Positions 12,191-20,443 of a DNA stretch of 34,298 nucleotides are shown here, one piece after another. Source of the stretch: an uncultured Lachnospiraceae bacterium (GTDB lineage: Bacteria > Bacillota > Clostridia > Lachnospirales > Lachnospiraceae); assembly GCA_902781895.1 (NCBI GenBank), contig CACZLA010000020.1:1-34298 (forward strand), read 5' to 3'. Below the pieces are notes generated by a model, which was given only the letters and a program-made list of their open reading frames with translations, had not been told where the DNA came from and searched no databases. Position 1 is the stretch's first letter; every line of letters begins with the position of its first letter. Position numbers and translations under genes: made by a program.

Positions 12191-15100
12191 TCAAAGTATT
12201 TCCCCGTATATCTGGCCCAGGGCGATTCCGCCATCGCCGTTCGGAACCTGATTATTTATATAGACACCGTATCCCAGTCTTTCCAGCGAACCTGCTATTC
12301 CATCAACCAGAAGACGATTATACATGCTTCCACCGCTGAGAGCTATATGCTGTATGTAGTCTCTGCCACATACCATATCACATATATAAACCGTGGACTC
12401 CACAACAGCCTTATGGAACTCAAGTGCAAGATTGTCTATGGCTTCCTCAAGCTCATCAATATCCGGATGCCTCTCATATATCTCAACCACTCTGTTCATG
12501 ATATCAGCAACCAGAACAGCCTGATCAAATCTGTATATTTCTTCATCATCACGAGGCTCAATAACTCTGAGCTTTAGTTCGTTCTCTTTTGTTTCAAACG
12601 AAACATCCTTTTGTTTCTTAAATGCCTTTGCCGCAGCACACTCAAGTGCGATAGGACTTTCACCGTCAAATGTATTCCTTGCCCTTACGCCTAAAAGCGC
12701 AGTAACCGCATCGAAGAGTCTTCCCATAGAAGCGGAATAATATGTATTGATATCCGCTCTGAGACATGCACATATGATTCCGTAATCACCCTTATCTATA
12801 TTCAGGATACGAAGCACCTTATCCAGAACTCCTGCCGGAACCAGCTGACGTTCTTCAATAGATTTGAAATATCCGCAAAGGGTAGTCTTAACATCCTTGT
12901 AGTTCTGGTCTCCTCCCATCAGCTTCACGGGAAGAAGCGCCCCCGACCTTATCATCTTAGGTTTTTTCTCAACCAGATAAGGTGCAGCCATTTCATTTTC
13001 ATCCGCTGCATCACTGAGCATACATGATATTATCTCACTGCCCCATATGGTGTCATCGGTTCCGTAGCCCACTCCATCATAGGCAACACCCAATAGTCTT
13101 CCCTTCAGACCATGTTCGGCAGCAACCGAAAGAATATGTGATGCATGATGCTGACGACGAAATACTCTCTGAGGAATACCGTCGATATAAACACTGAGTG
13201 CCCGACTGTCCGCATCCTTTGAAGAAATATAATTCGGATTCAGATCACCGATAAATCTCTTCGGACTAATATTCAGTATCTCCTCCATATGCTCTATAGC
13301 ATTATTTCTGATATCTATAGATTCACTATTTACCAGAGATCCGAAATTCTCAGACAAATATACCGCATTCTTTTTAGCCAGGGCAAATACAGCCTTGCCG
13401 TCTCCACCTGCAGCAAATGTCTCCTTAGGAAGTTCTTCATCCAGCATAACAGGTCCGGGAACATATCCACGGGCTCTTCTTATTATCTGAACCTCTTCCT
13501 TAACTCTGTTTCCCACATGTATTTTAACAACCTGAACCAGTGAATCCTCGAGAGGAGAAACTATCTCTCTGGTATTTGTGAGCATGAAGTCAAGCCCCGC
13601 CTCGGAATCTTCATCAGGTCTTCCTGTATAGGTTGTCTCTTCCTTGTTGATATTATCATCAGCAAATGCTACCGCAGATACCTCACCTGTTGTGATGGCA
13701 GTTCCGTCAACTCCCGGCAGATACTTTATCATATCCATATCGTCTATGCTTACCGGCTCTCCGCCTCTTTTTCCGGTGGTCATCACAAGGGGACCTATTT
13801 CATTTGAAAGTATGATCTGCAGTGGATCACTGGGCAGCATGGCACCTATTCGGTCACTTCCCATCAGCACCTCTTCGGCGATTCCCTCAACTCCCGGAAT
13901 CCTGTCCAAAAGTACTATAGGACGGGCACTTGAAAGAAGAACCTCTTCTTCCTTTTTCGAAACATAACAATATTTCTTTATTTCATCTATATTCGGGAAA
14001 AGAATACTAAACGGATTATTCACATTATCTTTAAAATCCCTGAGTCTTACCGCAGGCTCTGACATAGACGGAACAAATACAAAACGGAAGCCTCCGATAC
14101 CCTTTATAGCTCCGATCTTACCGGCCTTCAGACTTTCGACAGTTTTATCAAGTATCTCATCCTGGCTCATATAAACTTCATCAACCATACGGTTCTCATA
14201 GTATCTGAGCTTAGGACCGCAGTCCTTACAGCTGATCGTCTGCTCAAATCTTCTTGGATTACCGGGTTCATGATACTCTCTGGCACAATCCTGACACATA
14301 TAAAAAACATCCATGGTGCTGTTTTCTCTGTCATAAGGTATAGTCTTGATGATAGAGTATCTCGGACCACATTCGTTACAGCTGATAAAAGGATATCTGT
14401 ATCTTCTGTTTTCCGGATCAAGAAGTTCCTTTTCACATCTCGGACATGTCGGAATATCCGGAGAAATATATCTTACATCCTCATCATAGCTGTCACTCCT
14501 GATAATTCTAAAGCTGTCATCCAGCTCCCTTCCGTACTGATCCAGAACAACACCTTCAGCTACATCTTCATCGGACTGCTCATCAGAAGCATCCTCAGTC
14601 TCACCTTCTGCTTCCGTTTTTTCAGCCTTTTTTTTCTCAGCTTCTTTATTCTCAGCTTCTGTCTTCTCAGCTTTATTCTTTTCCTTCTCTTCCTTTTTTT
14701 TCTTCTCTTCCTTCTTTTTCTTCTCTTCGAGTATTATTTCTCCTATTGATTCTCCGAGACGTTCTGCCTCAACAGCTTCAACAGCCTGTTCTATTTCCTT
14801 AACTCGCTTAGCAGACTCCTCCAGTCCCTTATGGATTTCGGAAATTTCTTCATCATAAACTATCTGATCTACAGGTTTAACCAGAATATTATCTACACGT
14901 CCTTCCTTCGGACAATTATAACGCAGGTAATAGGTCAGCTTACCTATTGCCTCCTGATCACATTCTATATATAGTCTGCAGACGCCACCCGAGTTCTTGA
15001 TGCTGCCCACTAGACCGTTTTTTTCAGCATATTCTGCTACGAAGGCTCTGAAGCCTATTCCCTGAACCAGTCCGAAAACTGTTATTTCATAAGCACTCAT
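12191..15100 (-). CDS. hypF: Carbamoyltransferase HypF with a lysine/glutamate-rich insert, 969 residues
   Basis: HypF makes the thiocarbamate that becomes the cyanide ligand of [NiFe] hydrogenases. Domains in order: acylphosphatase (1-80; GLVQGIGFR with Arg18, KNSGGV with Asn36); a charged linker (about 95-205; KKKKEEKKKKEEKEKNKAE and similar); two zinc fingers (Cys219/222/241/244 and Cys269/272/291/294); YrdC-like domain (about 315-500; GAIKGIGGFRF, GKRGGEPVSI); Kae1-like domain (about 560-969; HHASH at 651-655, AYDGVGYGTDDTIWGSE, ALSGGSMYNRLL). All key motifs are present. It exceeds the usual length of about 750 by some 200 residues, mostly the charged linker. It starts 26 bases after the MacB-like gene and appears to end the transporter operon. 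No hydrogenase or other hyp gene is in the window. Confidence 0.88.
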   Translation of the reverse strand: MSAYEITVFGLVQGIGFRAFVAEYAEKNGLVGSIKNSGGVCRLYIECDQEAIGKLTYYLRYNCPKEGRVDNILVKPVDQIVYDEEISEIHKGLEESAKRVKEIEQAVEAVEAERLGESIGEIILEEKKKKEEKKKKEEKEKNKAEKTEAENKEAEKKKAEKTEAEGETEDASDEQSDEDVAEGVVLDQYGRELDDSFRIIRSDSYDEDVRYISPDIPTCPRCEKELLDPENRRYRYPFISCNECGPRYSIIKTIPYDRENSTMDVFYMCQDCAREYHEPGNPRRFEQTISCKDCGPKLRYYENRMVDEVYMSQDEILDKTVESLKAGKIGAIKGIGGFRFVFVPSMSEPAVRLRDFKDNVNNPFSILFPNIDEIKKYCYVSKKEEEVLLSSARPIVLLDRIPGVEGIAEEVLMGSDRIGAMLPSDPLQIILSNEIGPLVMTTGKRGGEPVSIDDMDMIKYLPGVDGTAITTGEVSAVAFADDNINKEETTYTGRPDEDSEAGLDFMLTNTREIVSPLEDSLVQVVKIHVGNRVKEEVQIIRRARGYVPGPVMLDEELPKETFAAGGDGKAVFALAKKNAVYLSENFGSLVNSESIDIRNNAIEHMEEILNISPKRFIGDLNPNYISSKDADSRALSVYIDGIPQRVFRRQHHASHILSVAAEHGLKGRLLGVAYDGVGYGTDDTIWGSEIISCMLSDAADENEMAAPYLVEKKPKMIRSGALLPVKLMGGDQNYKDVKTTLCGYFKSIEERQLVPAGVLDKVLRILNIDKGDYGIICACLRADINTYYSASMGRLFDAVTALLGVRARNTFDGESPIALECAAAKAFKKQKDVSFETKENELKLRVIEPRDDEEIYRFDQAVLVADIMNRVVEIYERHPDIDELEEAIDNLALEFHKAVVESTVYICDMVCGRDYIQHIALSGGSMYNRLLVDGIAGSLERLGYGVYINNQVPNGDGGIALGQIYGEIL

Positions 15101-15126
15101 AAATAAGCGATACCTCCCGTTTTATA

Positions 15127-16470
15127 CTACTCCCCTGTCGCTTCTGATTCCTGCTCAGGAACCGGCTGATTATTTGCAGCACCACTCTGAGCTGCCATCT
15201 CAGCTTCTTTTCTCTTCTGCGCGGCCTCTTCTTCCTCCTGTTTTTTCTTCTGCTGAAGCTCTTCCATTCTCTTATACTTTTTAGCTTCCGAATGAGCTTC
15301 CCATTTATTCTTTATCGCCTTAAACGGAATAAGCACAACCCCCCTGTGCATATATAACCATATTATAAGGTAAACAACACTGAGAATCGGTAGCATAAGC
15401 AGAATAAGTATTGTATTCAGACCCTTTCTCTGATAGGTCTCCTCATAACGGGCCACATTCTCCCAATATGGATATACTATATCATTGGTCTTCATATCTA
15501 CATATTCTTCTGTATCATCTCTGGAAAGAAGATTGAAGAATCCATATCTTGCCGTATTATCAAGTATTTCTTTACTTCCGAAATTCAGGATCGATCTGGA
15601 TTTCTGCTTTTCCTCATCTGACTGAAACTGTATTCCGGCAGCCTCAGCAACTGCGTTCAGTGCATAATTCTTAATAGGACTCGGCATTACAACTTCATAG
15701 CAGGTAACTTCAGTTCCCGCACCTGTGCTGACACTGTTTGAAGAACCACTATCCGAACCTGACGAACTATCCGAAGCACCATCTCCGCCTGCTTTTGCCT
15801 GGGTCACATCTTTCTTCACGAATGCCTGCATGGGAACAAATACAGAATAATAATTACCATATGCCTGCTTTTCCTCTTCGGTGGTAGCAACCTTGACTAC
15901 ACCTGTAACCGTAAATACGGTATTTCCTATCCAGACCTTCTTTCCTTCCACATCATTGGTACCGAACAGATTCCATGCCACATACTCATCAAGAAGTATC
16001 TGATTTGCATCTGATGCACTAAGATCGGGATAACTGCCTGAAATAAGCGGTATGGTATGTATCAGGAAGAAATCTCCGCCTACCGTATATATATTTACAT
16101 CCATGGTAGTATTATCTTTTCTGACCTGATCAAATGTGTGTCCCGAATAAGCATCTATCCACGCTCTGTCACCCTTCGTATTCAGGTAGTCATCTGTCAT
16201 AAGCTTGTTTTTGATAGCACCTCTCATACTGCTGATATCAGATGCATTGATAGCCCCGGCCTCGGAATAGAATATGCTTATCTCAGCACAATCCATCTTT
16301 TCGGTCTGCCACCTCTCAGCAGCCTTCTGACTGTACAGGCGATCTTCTCTGTCCTTATTTTTCAGCACAATGAACCATGCAATAAGACATAGTATCAAGT
16401 CTATTGCCAGAACGATGAGAACAACTTTCTTATTCGGTTTTCTCAGCTTCTCAGCTATTTTCGCACGCAC
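15127..16470 (-). CDS. MacB-core-like membrane protein lacking the FtsX permease bundle, 447 residues
   Basis: An N-terminal membrane helix (about 17-37, VVLIVLAIDLILCLIAWFIVL) leads into an extracellular domain of about 300 residues resembling the periplasmic core of MacB-type ABC permeases: FFLIHTIPLISGSYPD, ILLDEYVAWNLFGTNDVEGKKVWIGNTVFTVTGVV. That domain has a serine/glycine-rich loop (about 230-250). Only one further helix follows (LILLMLPILSVVYLIIWLYM), then a cytoplasmic tail of about 75 residues rich in Lys, Glu and Gln (YKRMEELQQKKKQEEEEAAQ). True MacB/FtsX permeases have three helices after the core, so this cannot be an ordinary permease. The start is a GTG at 16470 with AGGAG seven bases upstream. 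It follows the HlyD-type gene by 44 bases and probably partners it. Confidence 0.65.
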   Translation of the reverse strand: MRAKIAEKLRKPNKKVVLIVLAIDLILCLIAWFIVLKNKDREDRLYSQKAAERWQTEKMDCAEISIFYSEAGAINASDISSMRGAIKNKLMTDDYLNTKGDRAWIDAYSGHTFDQVRKDNTTMDVNIYTVGGDFFLIHTIPLISGSYPDLSASDANQILLDEYVAWNLFGTNDVEGKKVWIGNTVFTVTGVVKVATTEEEKQAYGNYYSVFVPMQAFVKKDVTQAKAGGDGASDSSSGSDSGSSNSVSTGAGTEVTCYEVVMPSPIKNYALNAVAEAAGIQFQSDEEKQKSRSILNFGSKEILDNTARYGFFNLLSRDDTEEYVDMKTNDIVYPYWENVARYEETYQRKGLNTILILLMLPILSVVYLIIWLYMHRGVVLIPFKAIKNKWEAHSEAKKYKRMEELQQKKKQEEEEAAQKRKEAEMAAQSGAANNQPVPEQESEATGE

Positions 16471-16514
16471 TGTTTTTCTCCTGTTTTTTCTATCGCCTGT
16501 ATCATAAGCCCTTA

Positions 16515-18230
16515 TTATTTATCCGACAGTCTTACCTGCTGTCCGTTATCTATAGGCTTTGATGCATTTGTAATAACATTATCATACTCCGATACTTCTC
16601 CGGAGAGAGCCGAACTGCTTGAATCTGATGCAAGCACCTCAACCTTTGTCTTTTTAGCTATATATCTGTTTCCAAGTGGTGTAGCCTTAACTGTAACTAC
16701 ATAAACGAACTTTCCGTCACCGCCTTCTTTAACGGCACTGTTCGGAACAACAGCATCATATCTCTGACTCTTATCACCTACAGCCAGCTGAAGTGTCTGT
16801 CCTGTCTGAACACTTCCCTTAACAGTAAACTTTACTATACTCTTTCTGTTAGGATCTGATGGGTCGGCTTTGATACTTCTTACCGTACTTGTGACATCAT
16901 CCTCATAAACATTTTCTGCAGTAGCTTCATTTCCAACCTTCAGCTTCATTGCATCATTCTTATCGATAGAACAGCTCATCTCATATCCACCGTCAGCAAG
17001 CTGGATGGAAGCTATAGTAGCATTAGCCTCAATCTTGTCACCGGCTTTTGCCGTAATGCCCGATATGATTCCCGACCCCTGGGCTTTTATATCTTTATAA
17101 TCACTGGTTTTCTTCAGTTTTTCTATCTCTGCCTTTTTCTCTTCTATTTCTTTAAGAGACTCAGCATCATCTATAGCATTTTTCTGAGCTGTCTTGCCGT
17201 TGTCTTTAATCTTCTTATCAAGAGCTTTCTGAGCTGTATCAACAGCTTCGGACTTCTCATCATAGGTTTGCTGAGCCGTCGCAACAGTTGTTTTTGTTTC
17301 CAGTGCAGTGACTGCATCCTTTTTCGCAGTAAGATCGGCCTCAAGCTGTGTAAGTTCTTCCTTCGCCGTTGACAGCTTGGCGATAAGTGCATCTACATCA
17401 ACGTCTCCCGAATAATCAGGAATGTTTGTATATGCATCAACCTCAGTCTGAAGTCCCGAAACCTCAACATTCTTTGCATCATAATTATACTGAGCCTCAT
17501 CCTGAGCTGCTCTGGCAGCCGCAAGAGATGATTCATCGGCTTTAGCCTGATCAAGGGCAGCCTGTGCAGTAGCAAGCTCTGCCTTTGCCTTATTCAGCGT
17601 ATCCTGCTCTTCAGAATAATCATTATCACTTCTGTCAAGAAGTGTCTTCTGATAAGTGTTTTCCAGCTTTTCGAGTTCATCTTCGGCTTTCTTGAGATCG
17701 GAATCTTCATCAGCCTCGAAGGTCATGATAACATCACCCTCTTTAACCTCATCGCCGTCCTCGAACATAACTTCCTTGACTTTTCTTTCACCGCTTATGG
17801 TTACTTCTATATCCTTGCTGACCTCGACCTGTCCCTCACAGCGTATCTTCTGTGCTACATTTCCTCTGGAAACCGTAACCGTCGATACCTCAGGAAGAGA
17901 ATAATTCATGATGGTATTCGAGAAGAATGTAAGCAGAAGGAGGATAATGACAAATATTATGGCAATCCTTCTTATCAGCTTCTTTCTGAATCGGAGTCTT
18001 TTAAGTTCCTCTTCTTTATCAAGTTTTTTCTCATTCTCGGCTTCTTCTCTGGACAGTTCTTCCTTTGCAGCCTTCTTAGTCGCTTTTTTAGCTTCCCTTT
18101 TCGCCTGCTTTTCAGCACGTTTTCTCGCCTTCTCGTCCAGAGCATCATTACCTGCAGCCCCGGCATCACCGGTACTGAGCACGGCTGTTTCAGGTTCTGT
18201 TATATTTTGATTATTGTATTCTTCACTCAT
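16515..18230 (-). CDS. HlyD/RND-type membrane fusion (adaptor) protein, 571 residues
   Basis: A charged cytoplasmic N-terminus (about 28-88, ARKRAEKQAKREAKKATKKA and more) precedes one membrane helix (about 89-109, IAIIFVIILLLLTFFSNTIM). Outside the cell come a first lipoyl-like half (VSRGNVAQKIRCEGQVEV, VKEVMFEDGDEVKEGDVIMTFE), a long alanine/glutamate-rich coiled coil (about 175-370), the second lipoyl half (IKAQGSGIISGITAKAGDKIEANATIASI) and a beta-barrel region with VVPNSAVKEGG. This is the plan of adaptors that link a membrane transporter to outer layers. In Gram-positives they accompany MacB-type exporters. GAGGAG lies just before the ATG. It follows the second sugar permease by 12 bases and precedes the MacB-like gene, but no export ATPase is encoded here. 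Confidence 0.82.
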   Translation of the reverse strand: MSEEYNNQNITEPETAVLSTGDAGAAGNDALDEKARKRAEKQAKREAKKATKKAAKEELSREEAENEKKLDKEEELKRLRFRKKLIRRIAIIFVIILLLLTFFSNTIMNYSLPEVSTVTVSRGNVAQKIRCEGQVEVSKDIEVTISGERKVKEVMFEDGDEVKEGDVIMTFEADEDSDLKKAEDELEKLENTYQKTLLDRSDNDYSEEQDTLNKAKAELATAQAALDQAKADESSLAAARAAQDEAQYNYDAKNVEVSGLQTEVDAYTNIPDYSGDVDVDALIAKLSTAKEELTQLEADLTAKKDAVTALETKTTVATAQQTYDEKSEAVDTAQKALDKKIKDNGKTAQKNAIDDAESLKEIEEKKAEIEKLKKTSDYKDIKAQGSGIISGITAKAGDKIEANATIASIQLADGGYEMSCSIDKNDAMKLKVGNEATAENVYEDDVTSTVRSIKADPSDPNRKSIVKFTVKGSVQTGQTLQLAVGDKSQRYDAVVPNSAVKEGGDGKFVYVVTVKATPLGNRYIAKKTKVEVLASDSSSSALSGEVSEYDNVITNASKPIDNGQQVRLSDK

Positions 18231-18242
18231 ATATGCACTCCT

Positions 18243-19448
18243 CTATCCTTTTACACCGCCTGAATAGGCAATTCCATCCACCAGATATTCTTCTCCGTAA
18301 AGGAATATAAGTATTGGCGGAACCATATAGATAGTTGCTATCGCAAAGGCCAGTCCTATTTCTCCATTATTTATCTGTGAAAGGAAAATGGAGAGCGGAT
18401 GGTATGCGCTGTTACTCAACATGATAAGCGGCTGTTCAACCATGTTCCAATAGTCTATAAATACCAGAATGGCTACTGAAGCAATCGGTCCCTTACACAG
18501 TGGAACTGCCACCTTGCAGAATATCTTCCACTCATTGGCCCCATCAAGTTTTGCAGCCTCTATTAGAGATTCAGGTATTCTTCGCATATACTTTGTCAGC
18601 AGATATACACTGAACGGAGCAAATATACCCGGAAGTATAATACTCCACCTTGTATCCAGAAGGCCCAGCCAGCTGTTGACAAGATAGTTCGGAACAAGTG
18701 ATACCTGATACGGAACAAGAGTAAGCATCAGATATACAAAGAATACTACCTCTCTTATTCGCCCTCGGAATCTTGCAAAGGAATACGCTGCTCCCAAAGC
18801 CAGAAGAACCTGGAAAAGAACTATCGGTAAAGTAAGGATTACCGAGTTCCAGAACTTCATCAGATAATCAGGACTCTTAAGAAGAACCGTTCCGTACTGA
18901 GATCCCACAACCTTATCCGGTATAAGCTTCAGATTTACTTTCTCTGTTCTGTAAGCAGTCTTCGAAGAACTATCGTTATCATCATCGTAGTTATTAAATA
19001 TAACACCGTAGTTCGAGTTGATTTCCTGCTCTGACATAAATGAGTTCGTAAATGTAAGTATCGTCGGAATAAGGAATGACACCGCAAAGAGTGCAGCGAC
19101 TATGGTAAGAATTATCTTCTTTATTAACGCTCTTCTCTTTCTCTTTTTCTTCTGGTGTGCAGCTTCCTCAGCAGGTGTCCTTTTCGGCTTCTTTTTCTTT
19201 TCTTCTGCCTCATCATCAGGATCCTGTATGTATCCGCCTACCGCATATTCACCTCTTGCAAACTCACCCTCAGCATACTGTACTTCGGGCTGCTGTCCGT
19301 CATACTGTACATCCGGTTGATTCCCGTTATACTGCATATCAGGCTGCTGCCCATCATACTGCATTTCAGGCTGCATTACTTCAGGCTGATGAGTCGCTGA
19401 CGCATCTGTCATATATTCAGTTGTGCCGCCTTCTTTAATATCGCTCAT
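18243..19448 (-). CDS. CUT1-type sugar ABC permease (MalG/UgpE-like) with repeat-bearing N-terminal extension
   Basis: The start is set at 19448: TGATATG joins it to the preceding permease with one base between stop and start, and GGAAGG lies within the end of that gene. The 401-residue protein has an unusual cytoplasmic N-terminus of about 115 residues, with four 9-residue repeats of the form QPxxQYxGx (about 28-60), then a Lys-rich stretch. It is followed by six membrane helices and the EAA loop EAAKLDGANEWKIFCKVAVP that contacts the ATPase. It ends GIAYSGGVKG, a typical MalG-type tail. It forms the transport channel with the gene before it, for a sugar or oligosaccharide brought by the lipoproteins upstream. 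Confidence 0.88.
   Translation of the reverse strand: MSDIKEGGTTEYMTDASATHQPEVMQPEMQYDGQQPDMQYNGNQPDVQYDGQQPEVQYAEGEFARGEYAVGGYIQDPDDEAEEKKKKPKRTPAEEAAHQKKKRKRRALIKKIILTIVAALFAVSFLIPTILTFTNSFMSEQEINSNYGVIFNNYDDDNDSSSKTAYRTEKVNLKLIPDKVVGSQYGTVLLKSPDYLMKFWNSVILTLPIVLFQVLLALGAAYSFARFRGRIREVVFFVYLMLTLVPYQVSLVPNYLVNSWLGLLDTRWSIILPGIFAPFSVYLLTKYMRRIPESLIEAAKLDGANEWKIFCKVAVPLCKGPIASVAILVFIDYWNMVEQPLIMLSNSAYHPLSIFLSQINNGEIGLAFAIATIYMVPPILIFLYGEEYLVDGIAYSGGVKG
19276..19374. repeat. 27-base tandem repeat in the permease N-terminus
   Basis: Units start at 19276, 19303, 19330 and 19357 (the last incomplete), each containing TACTG(T/C)A and CCGTCA or a variant. They encode the Q-P-x-x-Q-Y-x-G-x repeats. 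The period is a multiple of three, so the copy number can change without frame loss. Confidence 0.85.
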
Positions 19449-19449
19449 A

Positions 19450-20391
19450 TCAGCCTTCCATATCTTTATCTGCTTTGTTTTCAAAGACAAACAACAAACC
19501 GACTATTATTATCATTACACCACACATGATTATTGCAGCTGCAGACAGCTTCTGATAATCCAGTGATTTAAATGTATTATTCATATAATGCTGTAGCATA
19601 TAAAGTGATTTGAAAGGATAATCTCCCGTCAGAAGATATACCTCCCTGAATACCTTAAATGAATTGATCAGAGACATGATTCCGACGAAGAATATAGTCG
19701 GAGTCAGATATCTGAACTTTATTTTCCAGAACTGCTTCCATGCTCCTGCACCATCAAGGACCGAAACCTCCAGAACCTCTTTCGGAACGGCATTCAGTGC
19801 AGCCATGAAAAGTATCATATTGTATCCCAGATTCTTCCAAAGGAAGAGGATAACTATTACCAGCATACTGTAGTCGGACTTCATCCAGTCCACCGGATTT
19901 CCTCCGATAAATGCAATAGCATCATTTATTGCTCCATGATTATCAAAAAGAACTCTCCAAATAAGCACGATTGAGGCAACAGGTACCATAAGCGGGCTTA
20001 AAAAGAAAGTTCTGAAGAAACCCCTTCCGGGAATCTCATGTTCGAGAAGAATAGCCATAAGAAGAGACAGAATGATTGCAAGAGGAACTGAAATCAGTGA
20101 AAAAAAGGCCGTATTCTTTGCAGCCGACTGGAATGCGCTGTTTGAAACAACATCCTTGAAGTTTTTCAGTCCCACAAAATTCTGTGCTATAATTCCGTCA
20201 ATATTTGCATAATAAAGCACAACAAAAGAAGGAAGTATGAAGAATATCATAACTCCAATAAAACTCGGCGTAAGGAAGAGGTTCGCACTGAGCCTCTCCT
20301 TACCGGTTCTTTTTTTCTTATGATATTTTACTTCCTCCCCTGCACTGTTAATTATCACAGGCTGTTCTTTTTTCTTATTTTTTTTCGCCAT
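19450..20391 (-). CDS. CUT1-type sugar ABC permease (MalF/UgpA-like), 313 residues
   Basis: A lysine-rich N-terminal tail (MAKKNKKKEQPV, YHKKKRTGKERL) is followed by six membrane helices typical of the inner-membrane component of carbohydrate importers: LFLTPSFIGVMIFFILPSFV, an SLISVPLAIILSLLMAILLEH pair, FFLSPLMVPVASIVLIWRVLF, and the EAA loop EVSVLDGAGAWKQFWKIKF, which docks on the ATPase. The gene lies 52 bases after the first solute-binding lipoprotein and one base before its partner permease, so the three belong to one importer. The ATPase is not encoded here; many Firmicutes share one MsmK-type ATPase among such importers. Confidence 0.92.
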   Translation of the reverse strand: MAKKNKKKEQPVIINSAGEEVKYHKKKRTGKERLSANLFLTPSFIGVMIFFILPSFVVLYYANIDGIIAQNFVGLKNFKDVVSNSAFQSAAKNTAFFSLISVPLAIILSLLMAILLEHEIPGRGFFRTFFLSPLMVPVASIVLIWRVLFDNHGAINDAIAFIGGNPVDWMKSDYSMLVIVILFLWKNLGYNMILFMAALNAVPKEVLEVSVLDGAGAWKQFWKIKFRYLTPTIFFVGIMSLINSFKVFREVYLLTGDYPFKSLYMLQHYMNNTFKSLDYQKLSAAAIIMCGVMIIIVGLLFVFENKADKDMEG

Positions 20392-20443
20392 TATTTATAT
20401 ACCCTACGAAAAACCCCAAATATAGTTTCAGAAAACCTCATCA

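Noticed and set aside
14270-14749. Phe/Leu-rich plus-strand frame resembling a membrane protein
   Set aside because: It is the reverse reading of the Lys/Glu-rich HypF linker, which always yields Phe/Leu/Ser runs.
17393-17575. Small Arg/Leu-rich frame within the HlyD gene
   Set aside because: Out-of-frame reading of the alanine-rich coiled coil, with no start signals.
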